DNA of 64,000 nucleotides from Progne subis subis (lineage: Eukaryota > Chordata > Aves > Passeriformes > Hirundinidae), in the NCBI GenBank assembly GCA_022316685.1, contig JAKJHU010000026.1, positions 3,968,501 through 4,032,500 on the forward strand, given 5' to 3'. Below the pieces are notes generated by a model that worked only from the letters and a program-made list of their open reading frames with translations, ran no database searches and was not told the DNA's origin. The position numbers and the translations under genes were made by a program. Below, piece after piece: positions 36,821 to 50,082 of this stretch (its first letter is position 1; each line of letters opens with the position of its first letter).

Positions 36821-38097
36821 AAGGTAATATTATTTACATTAAGCTTAATAAGTTTCTAGTTCATGGATGCATCAGATCTATGCATTGTCTACATCTCTGT
36901 CCTCTGTTCCAGATACACTAATTCTTTTCCTAAAATTCTGATCTGTATAGATTATTCTGTAATGCTTCTCTTTAAAGACTTTTCTAATGACCCTGGTAGT
37001 TCAGAAAAAGCATGTTTTTCCTCTGCAAAATCCAGCTCTTATATATACATATGTCTCTTAGTTTTTTTCTTTAATTGCAGTTACTCTCAACAATAGCAGT
37101 GACTCCGAATACTTAGGATTTTAGTGTTATGATTTTACTAAGCCTCCGAGTGCCAATTATCAATTATTGAAATATTTGTAAAAACTTACAGGTAATCTTC
37201 ATAATTATTCTATAAACTTCAGCAGGTAGAAAATTTTATTGTCATAAACTATTTGTGATAATTCAAGATATCATCTTACCCTTATAAGAATGAAAAGCAT
37301 TAGACCAACCCCAAGCTTGCTTACAATAAGTCAGACTCCAGCTGCCTTCACAGAATTAGATTCCTCAAGTGAATCAGACCTGTCTCACAGACTTGGAACT
37401 CATAGTGCTGCAGTTCCCTGGTGCTTTTCTGTACAATTTTTGTATAACTTTTTGTTAATACATAGTTTTTAAAGCATAGATAATGCTAGCTACAGTTTGA
37501 TGGATTAGGCTTTGAGGCCACATTCATTAAATGACTGCTAAGCACTAATTAAAGTCTAAGGTTTTTTTCCCACAACACCAGGGATTCTTTGATTTTTTTC
37601 CACCTCTCCCATATATGAATACTTTTTAAAGCAAATACCACTGGTGTTTGAAGAGTAGCTTACTGAATACTAATTGCTAATTCTGCTACATAGCTAAAAT
37701 TTTTCTTAAAAACTCCAGCAGTAGAGAATATTTCTGAACATCTGGCTTCCTCTCAACTGGCAAATAATTTACTACTAAGACCCTAAGCTTCACTCAGTAG
37801 AAGAACAAGTCAAATATCTTTACAAATGTTGAGTATTTCAAGGATATTTGTAACAAATTGCTTTCAGAAAGAATATTTACTTTAACCAGCTTAACTGAAT
37901 ATTAAAGATGCTCATCTCTACCTTTTCTGAATCTATATGAATGAAAGCCTTTCTAGGAAAGTAAAAATTATATTTTACTTTATATATATATTGCTATAAA
38001 TATTTGGCAATAAAAATAGCATGATGACAAAATATACTTTAAAAGATAAAAATTAATGGAAATGTCCCCCTTTCATAACATATACAGAGAAATAAAT
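36821..38097. other. Unassigned AT-rich DNA
   Basis: No repeat family or exon recognised; the open frames at 36863-37096 and 37290-37472 lack motifs. Confidence 0.5.
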
Positions 38098-38308
38098 GTT
38101 TGGGTTTTTTTTGTTTTGGTGTTTGTTTGTTTGTTTGTTTGTTTTGTTGTTGTTGTTGTTGTTTTGGTTTGGTTTGATTTTTTGGTTTTTTGGGGTTTTT
38201 TTTTTTGTTTTTTTTTGGGGTTTTTTTGTTTTTTGTTTTTTGGGGTTTTTTTTGTTGTTGTTGTTGTTGTTGTTTGTTTTGTTTTGTTTTGTTTTTTTGT
38301 TTTTTTGT
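38098..38308 (+). repeat. 211-base tract of G and T with a single A
   Basis: Apart from one A at 38177 the plus strand holds only G and T: TTTG and TTG repeats, long T runs and three separate GGGG blocks. It is not a simple microsatellite of one unit. It gives rise to four overlapping open frames (38053-38400) of Phe/Leu/Val or Lys/Asn/Thr composition, all artefacts. Confidence 0.95.
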
Positions 38309-40032
38309 AGTAACATAAAATATCCCAAATCAAATTCTCTCTGTTTCAGATAGATATAATCAGGACAAAGGAAGGTCTCTGGACAGAAACAGGTTTTCAT
38401 TGTAAATATGCAAGAGAGAGCTTTTCATAGATCTCAGAATGAGGAAAGCCACTGTATTCAACAAATTACATAGGTGACTATATACGTTTTTTAACCCTGT
38501 ATAGAGGCATACTGCAGGCAGTAATTTCAGTTGAACTTACCAGGTCAGAAGTGTTTCACTATCTTGGGACTGATTAGGACATAGCTTAAATGATTTGTTT
38601 AAGTTACACAATAACAAGTCAATGAATGAGCACATATCTCCTGAACATTTAATAATTTAAATAATTTTTCTCTAAATATGTAATTTTTGCCTAACTGTAT
38701 ATTGTAGATATAAGTTCTGAAATGGAATTCCTTTAGGTGCAAATCAAGCAGATGTTTTCTTTTTTTCTTCAGCATCTTAGAAGTATGTGTGATGCCTTGG
38801 ACAGTGTCCATACAAAAATGAAAGCCTTCCTCTCTTACAGACAAGATTCATGAACATGACATAAAAAGCTTTTAAGAATTATATTTTATATGTAATATTT
38901 TACACATTTGGAATTGGTTCCTTGTGCAGTATAGGAAGATGCTTGCTGTTGCTAAGGTTGATTCTTACTCCTCTCATAATGACTCGTCAATACTTGATGG
39001 ATTTTAGGGGAGTTAAGTGATTTAATGTAGGATTCTTTGTGGAATGATCCTTTACTTCCAGGTTTTTCTTCAGTCAGCTCAATAGCTTCCTAAATTCCTA
39101 TCTAAACCTGTAGAACCCCCTCTGGTGCCTAGGAGGAATGTTAGCCAAGCCTGGCCATCTGCTGCCCTCAGAAGACTGTGCCTGCAGAAGACTGTTGCTT
39201 GTATGGAACTCTCAGATCATCTGAGATTTTCATCTTTTTACCAGATATCTGGCCAAGTGCCTTTCTTTGACTGCACTTGAGACATCTGACTTGCTTCCTT
39301 TGACTGCCAGATCCTCGGACTCATAGAAATTTCTCTGCTTGGAATAGATAAATTTCAAAGCAGGGAATGAAGTATTTTCCTCTCCTCTCAGGGATACCAC
39401 ATGACCCAGAATTTTAACAGGAATACAATTTATGATGTACACAGTTGAAGAAAAATATCTAAATATACCTAAATGTTTACCAAGTGGATTATTTCTTATT
39501 TAGAAGTGAAAGAACTGGGTTAATTTATCTTCTAAATGACAATATGTAAAGTGTTATCATTTCAATGTTAAATTGAAATCTGCACAGTTCAAAAGGTGGC
39601 AGACTGAAGCAGTACTACATGCGCTTCTTTTGCCTCCAGATAAATGCATTTTCTGTTTTAAGGTTTGAATAAACTACATGGTAGAGTTAAGTATGGACAG
39701 CATCAATTTTGTGTTTGTTCCTTTTTTACTTTGGTGAAGGTATTTCAAGTATCACTATGAAAATCTATTGGTTGAACCAAAATGTTGTGGGGTTTTGGTT
39801 TGTTTGTTTTAGTGTGTTTTTGTGGTTGTTCCTGTGGATGATTCCAAGAAAGATGTTCCAGTGCTCTGTACTATCTCATGGTAATGCAACTTTTGAGGGA
39901 ACCAAATGGCTTGTGGAAGATGAGTGGACCCTTGGACTTCCCCAGAATGATTCTGACCAGTATGGGTTACTGAAGGGCTCTTAGGATAAGCCCAGGTTTC
40001 AGAGGTCAAAAAGTATAGTTCCTGTGGGATGA
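38309..40032. other. Unassigned AT-rich DNA
   Basis: No recognisable element or exon. A short G/T-rich patch lies at about 39788-39832. Open frames at 38599-38844, 39230-39442 and 39709-40009 show no motif. Confidence 0.5.
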
Positions 40033-40151
40033 TTTTTGTTTGTTTGTTTGTTTGTGGGGTTTTTTTGTTTTGTTTTGTGGGGGTTTTTTTTGTTTTGTTT
40101 TGTTTGTTTGTTTTTGGGTTTTTTTTTGTTTTTTTTTGGGGGGGGGGGGGG
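40033..40151 (+). repeat. 119-base G/T-only tract ending in 14 G
   Basis: Only G and T occur on the plus strand. The tract contains TTTG units, a GGGG and a GGGGG block, and closes with a 14-base G run (40138-40151). Confidence 0.95.
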
Positions 40152-42588
40152 AATTGATAGTACTATGCAGACAGAAACCTCAAGAATCTCTGGCTAATAC
40201 CATCTAAAGATGTGCAACCTACCTCTAAATACACTAATTTGTGTGTAAGAATCAGAACAGCTAAAATGGTTCCTAAATTAAATTTATTCTTTCAAGAACC
40301 AAGTGAAGAAGGTTCTTTCCAAATACAAAAGAGGAAGGTTGCCTATCTCTGTGGCCATTAACTCATCATGAGACTAAACTCTGTTGTTACCCTAGGTTAA
40401 CCCCTTAAATACAGGTTTTGCCTGTAGTCTTCTCCTACTACAGTTGTGCAGTATGATTTTGAGGTTGTGAGGAATACATTTAATTGGGAGCCTTGTCCCT
40501 GGAATTTCTTTCCGTATGATAGCAGTACAAAAACCAATCTTGTTTGAGAGAGAGAGAGATTTTGTCCTGGAGCTGGTGAGTCTATGAGTTTTCCCTTAGA
40601 TTCACAGTCTTCCATTTGATATGAGATTAATAAAAACACCTTACATATAAGTCAATTTTTAAGTCAGTTTACTCCATATCAGCTCCATTTACTCAAGCCT
40701 CCTGTATTCCATGGCCTACATTTTCTTGAGCCTTCATGGTTTACTAAAATAAGCATAAATAAAATAACATCAATGTTGTATTTTATTGTTTGGTAAAGTA
40801 ATGTTGGTAATCATGTCTAGTATTTGACCCTGTTATTACTGTATTTCTTCCCATATTTTCATCTGAGTTTATAGAGATTAAAAAAATTACATAGTTCTCA
40901 GTCTTATTGAGAGTCAACACATGGTTTTGCTGTGGTTTCCTTTTAAACCCATCTCCCAATTCTAACTTAAAAACATTACCTTGTTGCTTTGGTTTTATTT
41001 TTCCCTTCTGAAAATCAATAATTTATTCCATATTTTTGTTTCAATTATGATTTTATTATTTGATCTGATTACTGATTGGTGATTTATTATTTATTATTTG
41101 TTAATACACTGCCTTAGTAACTCTATCTGTTTTATTTACCCAAGATCCTGGTTTTAACATCTAGAAATTTCATTTTCTTTTTTTCTAATCACTGCATCTT
41201 ATTTCCTTGAGGGTTTGAAGTACCATATTATTACCAATTATATCACCTACCTGAGTAGTAGATACACTGAAATGACACACTTGTTCACCTTCATTACCTT
41301 TGAGGCACATTTTTAGAGAATGGTCCTGCTTAATGTGGATTCAGATCCTTCTATGACTGTCTTCCACAATATTGAATTTTATCAAGAGACTGAGGCAGAC
41401 CACAGCATGCAAAGCACCATGGGGAAAATGCTCTCTTCCAGGCTAGGCAGGGAAAACTCTATGATCTATCCTTCCATGGCAAGACCCTGGGAATTGTCCT
41501 GAGGGGTTCCAAGGACTCCACACTAATGTCATCAGGTAAATGCCCATATACCTGTTGCGATACAAGTCTCAAAATATATTCAGTGACTCACATTATATAA
41601 TATAGCTGCTAGCAAATTTTGAGGAACACAGAGGTCTTTAACAGCTTTTCAGAAGGTAACAGGCTTGGGTAGTCATGTAGATTCTGCAAGTACAGTGTCT
41701 AATAAAATTATTTTAGGTGGAATTTGGCTGCAGGCTTGATGTAAAAGACATTCTGACTAGAGAATAAATTTATTTTTCCCTAAAGATATGCAGTATAAGC
41801 AATACAATTGCTTTTTAACATTTTGCAGGTTTTTTTTTGTTTTGTTTTTTTCTGTTTTGTTTTGTTTTCATTTGGTTTGTGTTTTCTTGAATCAGTCCAA
41901 GTCGAATCACAATTTCTTCAAGCTGTTGAACAGAGTTATGCTCTGTTAAACACTTCTGTAATCCTGTTGTTAACTGATGTTTCCTTTATTTAGGGCTGAA
42001 TAAGAATTTTTTAGCAGTTTACTTCTGGAATGGTTGATATTTCTCAAATTTTCAAAACCAATAGATAGATTTATAGGTCTGTGATTCAATCCTGATTATT
42101 TGGCAGGCCTGAAAACAGTAGATACCATGAATTTTCATAAAACATTTAGATTGAAACCTGATGTCCAATTACCTTCCATATTTTCTAATGACAATTAGGT
42201 TTCCATTTGCAGTGTCCCACATTCTTGAAAATTAGGTGTTTAAATCTGGTAAGACTTCTAGTTTAATAAATAACCTGCCTATTTTTTTTTTTTTCTCTGA
42301 AAGAATCATGATTCCATAGGTTTACATAATATTTCTTTAGATTAATGTCCTTTAGTTACATAATCACATATATAAGTTTCCTAAATAAGATCGTATGTGA
42401 TAAACATTAACTGTTTCTGTTCACTGAAAATTAACTCAAGATAACAGGAAGTTACTATGTTACTATCTAATCTTATAGAAAAGCCATATGTAAACATGCT
42501 CTTGCTCAATTTTATTTTTTTTTTTCTTTTTTTTCTTTTTTTTCTCTCTACTTGCTTAATCAGCTTTAAGTTTCAGGAACTCAAGCTT
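40152..42588. other. Unassigned AT-rich DNA
   Basis: No recognised element or exon. Low-complexity patches: GA repeat at about 40547-40558, G/T-rich tract at 41828-41880, T runs at about 42281-42293 and T/C-rich sequence at about 42518-42548, the last possibly inside the LTR-like element to the right. Confidence 0.5.
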
Positions 42589-42890
42589 AGCTAACATACA
42601 AAGAAGAAGGCGCCTAAGATGACTACCAGCCTTCATCACTGCACCCCGGGAGGCAGAAAAAGACCCCCTAGCAATACGCCACACATGCGTGGAGTACTAC
42701 AAGAAGGACACGTCAATCGGAGAAAGAAGCAAGATAAAAGGGGACTAAAAACTTGCCCAGGCGCGGCAGTTGGTGGAGCGGAGACTCTCCCTGTCGTCCA
42801 GCGCTGTATTTGCCTCTGCCTTGCCTGCTGCAATCTAATAAATTCCTATTGGAACTTTTCTTTGTGTCCATATTCTATTACATCGTAGAA
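42589..42890 (+). mobile_element. Probable ERV LTR (U3-R-U5 part)
   Basis: The segment is much richer in CpG than its surroundings. It contains a TATA-like GATAAAAG at 42733-42740, a G/C-rich R-like region, and AATAAA at 42837-42842 about 100 bases downstream, the spacing expected from promoter to polyadenylation signal in a retroviral LTR. The left edge may reach back to TGTAAACATG at 42489. Neither end could be fixed by TG/CA termini with a matching duplication. No second copy is present. The open frames at 42619-42962 lie within it and are not considered coding. Confidence 0.6.
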
Positions 42891-45800
42891 GAAGAAGCTG
42901 CCCTGTCATACGGGATTTGCAAAGTTCTTTGGGGTTTTTGGTGTAATTTGGCTGTTAAGTAAATTCTTCCTATTTGTTATGAGGAAATCTTGGTCTAATT
43001 ACGTTGGGTACCTTGAATTCCTATGAAATCTCTGCTAATACGTGGGGTCAACAGCATTCATGCAAGACTAAACACGGTATGCTTTACACAATCGAGGTTT
43101 TTTTCATATAGAAGCCATGACATTGCTGAAGAAATGTCAGCAATTGATCTTGATGACCAGAAAAATGCACCAAAGTATTATTCTTCCCAAATTATGCAAT
43201 TATGTTCCAGTTCTTTTCATCCCCCATACTAAAACACTGTACTTTTCTATGGGATGTTCTGAAGTTATGCTTCTGTTGACCACAGGTCTTTTGTTCTAAG
43301 AAGTTTCTAGTTTGAACTAGATATTTGATTTCAAATTTACAGCTTTAAATATAATTTGAAAGCATCATGTTAGTTTAAAGTGGACATCCCAATTTCAAGT
43401 TGTTGACATAGCTAATATTGTATGTTTTGTTTACAAATGTGTAAATTCACTTTTTTTTCCCCTGGTAGAAAATGACAGTATTTGTCTTTCAATCCTGAAT
43501 AATGGTCATATCAGGTGTTGAAATGCTAGAATATTTAGGTAATATATATGTAATTTCCTGAAGTTTTTTACACAGTACTTTGGGAACCTTTTTCTTCTAT
43601 TTGTGGAGGGGAAAAAAAAAAAAAAAAAAAAAAAAAATTCAGGTATTACCCAAACAAAATAAATGACCAGATAAAACTTTATTTCAATTATATCAAATAA
43701 GGAGCTGAGTATTTCCCATTATATAATGGGAAACATCTGTTCTGAACATCTACAGTCTAGATATAATGAATAGGTGTGTGAATTGACACATTCAGGTAGC
43801 AAGGACAGGCACCAAGCCAGAGCTGAAATGCAAAGAGCAGATTTATTTCATTACCTTGCTAACAACACTGTGCATCAGAGACACATGGGGTCACAGGCTC
43901 CATTAGGATCATTTCATCCTAAAGGCTGGGGCAGGGAAGGCGGCTGCCTGTCCCAATATAACAAAAGGCACCTGCAGTTAAACACAAGGCTGTGCTTTTG
44001 TAATTTCTCTCTCCTAGCAGAAGGCTCATACATGTCTATGAAATTCTATTGTCTCTACACAGGAATTTTACCTCTCAAAATAGGCAGAGGATGAACATCA
44101 TTGGGCATAATGAATGGAATCTTCCCACACCAATATCATTAGCATTTTCTGCTACAAGGCCACTATAAATAAAACTATTCCCCCGCCTCACCAAATCTGT
44201 TTTTAATCCTTTCGTCCCAACAGCAGAGAAACAGAGAAAACTGTAGGTTACGTTGGAAAGTGGTGCTGAACTGTGGAGGCATCACAGAGGGACAGATGTA
44301 ATGAAGAAGACAAATTGACCTAGAAAGAACCATCCCTTGTAACTGGGAGAGAGTCTGTAGATGCAGGCTTTGTTTTTTAATAAGAGGACATAGCTGAAAC
44401 TCAAAGGGAAAATTGCATCTATATTTTTCTGCCTTGCCTTTTCCTGCAGAAATACAAATCAGAGCTCTTCATGGAAGGGTTTAAGGGCACATTAACCTAC
44501 ACATGACAGATATGCTTCCTAATAGCATACAACTTTCTAAACCTTGAGCTTTACTTAAGCTCTGTTGTGTATGGAGACCTAAACTGACAATGACAATGAC
44601 AAAAAATGAGCAGGGATGATGGACTATCAAGCCTGAACAAAGTGAGTGCTCTCTGATACCATTATAAACTGAAACAAATCCTTTGTAGGTGTTTGTGTCT
44701 TCCAATGTCTAGGGACTGCAGGGCATCCATAGGTCAAAGCAGCAGTCCACTGCTTTTCAAAGCATTTTACGTTGAAAACTGTTCTATCTGCACTAGAAAG
44801 GGAAACTGAAGAAAACTGTCAGGGGTAGTGTTTCCACAGAGAGTACATGTCAACTATAAAATGCACCACTGGTTTAAAATGAAAGCCTATATTGTTCTAT
44901 ATCAATAAATTGATATGTTTATCAGGGACTCCATTCACCACAGATGGGGCAAAAATGATAAAGTGTCTGTCAAACTGTTAAAATTCAGGGCTAGAACAAA
45001 AGCAAACACAAAAGGTAATGGCAGAAGATGTGTGAAAATAGAAACTAAGAAAAGAAGCATTGAAGTGACTCAGACAATAGGAAAAAAGGCCCAGCTACTA
45101 AGACTGCTGGAAGGTAAAAAAAGAAAGTTAGTGTATACTGAATAATGGTTAAAGTGTGTGAAATCAGAACACTGTAAAAAAAAAAAAAAAACAACAATAG
45201 GAGTAATTTCTCTGACCACTGGTAACCCTACTTTGTTTTGATATTATTATGTAAAAGAAATTAAAAAGTGCAGAGGGTATAGAGTTGATGTGGCCTGAGG
45301 AAGATAATATATTCCTGTCTTTAAAGTATTGGTCAAACTCATAAATTCAACTGCTTTGCATTCACTGTAAATCTGCTAGTTTTTATAAGTTTTAGGGAAC
45401 TTTTCTTTAATTTTAACAGATAAAATTATATATATATGAAAAATAATTACATAATTATAATTTAGTCAGAGAGAAAAGTAAAAGTTAATTAAAAATATGT
45501 CCAAAATATGTCTTTTCACAAAAAAGATAAATAATTCTTTTCTGTATAGAAAGAAAGAGCTTAAAATATGGAACAATGCAATACATAGAACACACACTAA
45601 GAATCTGATATATCCAGGTTTGATCAAGAATTTTGAAACAAGGAACAGAACTTTTCTTGCATGCACAGAAATTAACCAACTGAACAATGACTGTGAAGGA
45701 AAGAAGGCCTCACTTGTTCTCTGTTTCAGTAACAGAACAAGCTGCAAGGTTCCAAATGAATGAAATTCAACCCATGTCAGGCTTAAAAATTTACTTTGTC

Positions 45801-46912
45801 TAGAAAGGAGTAATTAGCTAATGCAGTCCATACATCAAAGAATGAAAACATGCATTTCACTTTAATAGTTCTTTATATATATATATATATATTTTTTTTT
45901 TTTTTAATAGCAAGAATGTTAGACTCATGTTCACTTCTAAAAGCAATAAAACATTGTCATACATTCTCTCTATTATTCAGGCAAAATGAAAAGCTAAAAA
46001 TTGTAAGCAATTCATTCATGCCTCTGGGGAAATAAAAGAAACTAATGTAAACAGAGGTTTTAAATGAGTTTATGTCCTGCCTGACCTTTGCGAAAAACCT
46101 CTTACTTAATAATACCGACAGACATGATTATCAAATAAGTTAGATTTGTCCAAACACAGTTGCACAATTTTGAGTTCCATGTAATTATAAGATTCATTGT
46201 TACTAGTGACTGGTAGTAGTAATTCTTAATCTAAACCAAATCCTCTACCTTAGGCAAATGTGCGCCTTATCAAGAGAGCATTCTTGCCTTGAACTGTTTA
46301 CAGTCTAAGACCTAGGCCCCAGAAACTCTTACGTGGGAGATTATCTGCATGTGTCTGTGTGGTCCCATTGTTCTTCCGATTTTGCACTTGGTGTCATTAT
46401 AATCAGGTATATTTACACTTACAAGATATGGGTTCACATAGACAAGACAGATAAAGAGCAAGGGAGAAAATGTATTTTCCTCCTTTTGTAAAGAAGTAGC
46501 TGAGAAACCACTCAAGGCATTAGGTTATGCTTTGGCTGTAATCGTATTTCCAGTATGTTCTTGGAAATCATAACTGGAAGCCAAATGAAATCAGTGCATG
46601 TAACAGCCTGCATCTGTTTGGTGCAGTCAGGTTTCCTTTTTAAGCCTGAAGCAAATAAAAATAGCTCTGTCATGTCTTGTTACAGAGAGGGGAGCAAGCA
46701 CCTGGATTCCAGAGCTCTCAGAAAACTTCTGCGTATGGTAATTCAAATACATCCTCTAGTAGCTGAGGAAAGAATATGAGTCAAAGCCTCATCAAAATGT
46801 CTCTCTGTATTTTGTGTTCTGGTGTATAGACCCTGGGAATTCAAAATCTGGACTTAATGATGTAATTCTACAAACAGTAAAATATACGCGGTACAAAACT
46901 TCTTTTCTGCAC
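42891..46912. other. Unassigned DNA
   Basis: AT-rich, with an A run at 43612-43637, an A run at about 45175-45192, a short TA repeat (about 45875-45891) followed by T, and a GC-richer block at about 43790-44260 that may be an unrecognised repeat. Numerous open frames of 60-106 codons (for example 43774-44094) have no motifs and overlap one another on both strands. Confidence 0.5.
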
Positions 46913-47037
46913 TTTTGGGGGTTTGGTTTGTGAGGGGTTTTTGTTTTGTTTTTTGTTTTGTTTTTTTTTGGGGGGGGTTGTGTTTTGGTTTGTTTGTTTG
47001 TTTGTTTGTTGTTTGTTGTTGTTGTTGTTGTTGTTTT
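46913..47037 (+). repeat. 125-base G/T tract with TTTG and TTG repeats
   Basis: Only one base (A at 46933) is not G or T. It contains GGGG at two places, an eight-base G run near 46970-46977, then five TTTG units and six TTG units. Confidence 0.95.
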
Positions 47038-49578
47038 CCCCTAGTCTTTACAAATGTTGCACAAAAAGAAGTACCAACTTAATAAACTCTGGAGCTGAGA
47101 GGAATGAGGAATGTAAGGGATCCAATTCAGCTAGGAAAAATCAAATGCTGAAAGCTTTGGAAAAAAATAGACTTTTTACCTTAGACAAACTCTCTTCTTA
47201 GAGGTGAGTAAATATACTTTCCATCCTATCACAGACAAGGGGCAATAGAATGAAAAAAAAGTCATTTTTATATCCGTTTTAATTGTCTGTAGTAAAAGTA
47301 GAAGACAGGCTGTTCTGCATTTGGAAGGAGTTTGGCCTTGGAAAAGTCTTCCTCTGAAAGCATACTTTAGCGTAGGAGATGTGCTTCTGATGGGCTCAGG
47401 TTTCTTGAAATTGCTTCATAGGAATTGTGGGTGCAATGATGTTAACACAGCTTTGAAGGAAATCAAATAGAAATCAAATCTCTAAAGCAGAGGTGCACTG
47501 AGGTCCAGATTCCACTCCAGATGCAGTGCCCTTCTATTGACTTCCTCCAGACTTTTAGAAGCACTAAACCAGTAGAAGACTGCTGGAAAAATCCCCAGGT
47601 AGAAATTAGGCCGTCTGAGTCTGCACCACAGACTGCAGATGACTGCGTCACAGCTGGTGATTAATTCACTGTCAAAACCCAGTGGCAAACAGACAAAAAG
47701 CAAAACTTACTGGCAAAGGAGAAAGTGAATGGAAAGAGTACTAAAGATGAAATATTTTCTTTTATCATATGTGTGTAAGGCATACCACCTGCTGAGGAAA
47801 TATTATTAGGAACGTTATTTCAGGGCATTATCTCCATAATGAATTTTTTTATCCTTTCCATCAACACAGATTTATATTTGGCATTTCTGTCTCCATCTCA
47901 TCAAGTACACACTCAGTGAGAAGATGAAAGAAAGGGAAACATTTTTGCCTTTCTTCTTGGGTGTGTGATATTTCTGTGGTGCACTCACTATGAGATCTGA
48001 GGAACTCCAGGGAAAGAAATTGTGAAAAATTTAATGCTAAGGACTAAAATATGCACTTGTGACTAATTCATATAATTTGTCCATAACCAAACCTGAATAT
48101 TATTTTTACGTTTTCCATTTTCCTTCATTTTCCAGCATTGTTCTTAAGTCTTTGAAAGAATGTGAGTCACTTTTGAAATATTCTAAAACAGAAGTATTAA
48201 ATCATAGTTCACAGAATGGGTTTGGAAAATGCTTCCAGAGGTCATCTGTTGTGATTAAAGCTGTGGAAATATATAGAGGTTTTCTCAGCATCAGCTGAGC
48301 TTTTTTACTATATTTTTTTCCTTTTCTTTCAAAATACCACTACATCTATTTCCTTCTGTCAGAGAGTTTATGGTCACAGTGTACAAGAAAAAATGCTAAC
48401 TGGATATTATTATCAGGAAAAAAAGTGACAGAACGGCTTACCTAAATGGAATACAAAGCTGTGCACCACCAATATACAAAGAATTACTACAATTATTCAT
48501 ATCTGTGTTTCTGAGGCTTGAACAGGGTCTCTGTCCTTTCTGAGATGAAATGTGGAAGAGTAAGAATGGAATGCAGTAAATTTTAAACAAACAATAAAAC
48601 TTTCTAGATTAAACCATCAATTTTCTTGCAATTACAGGATGTTTCTTTCTTCTTTCTATTTTTGTGCTTTAAATTAGGAAATTATGCATAATGTCCTGGG
48701 GTAAGAGGTGTGGGGAAACATTTTTTTTTTCACTTTTAGTCACACCACTGACTCACTGATTCTTAAAGATCTTTAGTGTTGTGGAATATTAAAATCAGAT
48801 GCCTACTTCTTCAGATGAACCTTCAGCATGAGGATGTTTGAAAGCAGCAATACCATGGCTTTTGTTGACTGTCTGATACTCACATGGGAAAAAAACCTGT
48901 TTCAATATTTTTAGAGAAAATCTGCATTTTAAATGGAAGGTAGCAAAACGTTTCACTGCTAAAACATTGGGTATCTTGTTACCTGTGTATTTCAGTTTCA
49001 GCATCAAGGAGGCTGTACCAGAAAAGCTATCACCTTTGCTACAGAGGAGTATCAGGCAATGTATAAGGGCATTAGGTAGGAGCTGAACAAATAAGTTGAA
49101 TAGACTATCTTCAGGCTGATTCCTTAAATGTAAATTATGACAACTTTCAGGTTTCTTGTGATCCTAGTGATCCTATGGCAGCTGGGAGGTAAGAAGATAT
49201 TGTACAAGTTTTATGTCCCCTACTTCTCACAGTAGAATAAGCAGTATTTCCTAATCTGCCATAGTCCATGGGCAACCATGTTGGAAAAGTATCCTACTGG
49301 GTGCAATACAGTACTTTGGTCCTCATTTGCCTTTGATTTCCTTCTTGTTACTCTTTGGCTCTTGAGGATAGCTTGTTTACAGTCTTTGAGACAGGGATCA
49401 CTTTGGTCTAGAAGTTACCCTTTTTTTGTTTCAGCTAGATTTGTTGAGATTGGTATCTGCATTCAGCTATGTCTGCTGCAGGGCTATTAAGAAGTAGTGC
49501 TGCAGTGCTAAATTGAAGCCTACAGCCAAACAGCAGTGACAAAAAAACTACCAGACAATAAACAGTCTCTACCTTCTT
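47038..49578. other. Unassigned DNA
   Basis: No gene recognised. A segment at about 48203-48250 ('cacagaatgggtttgga', 'agaggtcatct') weakly resembles the reverse complement of a CR1 3' end, but it is too short and diverged to call. Confidence 0.5.
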
Positions 49579-49655
49579 TAAAAAAAAAAAACAAAACAAA
49601 ACAAAAGAAAAAAAAAAAAAAACAAAAAAACCCATGCAAACCAAACCAAAAAACA
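49579..49655. repeat. A/C-rich low-complexity tract
   Basis: Long A runs with regularly spaced C (AAAAC units) and isolated G. It is the complement-strand form of the G/T tracts found elsewhere. Confidence 0.85.
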
Positions 49656-50082
49656 ACACTAGAAAGATAAATATATTTGACAAGAAATTAAGGTTTATTC
49701 TCATCTTCCATACAAATTTGTCCTTGTTCCCTCCTTGGTGTCACCTCTTTGCATTGATCTCTGAAAAAAAGACCTGCAAGGGACTGCATACTGATTATTT
49801 ATCAATACATTGGTATATTCTCTATCTGTAAACTATAGGATGGATAGAAACAGGCTGTTTAACAAATATTTATCAATAACTTACAAACACACTTTAAGGA
49901 GCACCTTGAATGGTTACGTGTTATTCTCTGGAGGTGAATTATTTATTTTAAAAGACTTTTCAGCTGGAGAAACATGATTAACTGTTCACCAACTTATGGT
50001 AATAATTTAGATCTCTCAAACACCACAAATTGCTATGGGATCTAATTAAACTACCATTCCCCTACAGAAATCTTCTAAGAAG
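49656..50082. other. Unassigned AT-rich DNA
   Basis: Nothing recognisable. Confidence 0.5.

Noticed and set aside
38190..38255. TTTTGGGG-like units resembling ciliate telomere repeats
   Set aside because: Vertebrate telomeres are TTAGGG; these units are irregular and belong to the wider G/T tract.
42489..42884. Exact ends for the 42.6-kb LTR (TGTAAACATG to the region near TATTACA)
   Set aside because: Flanking hexamers do not match for any tested pair of ends, so only the central part is annotated.
48203..48250. Possible short CR1 3' end on the minus strand
   Set aside because: Similarity is limited to about 45 diverged bases without the neighbouring CR1 landmarks.
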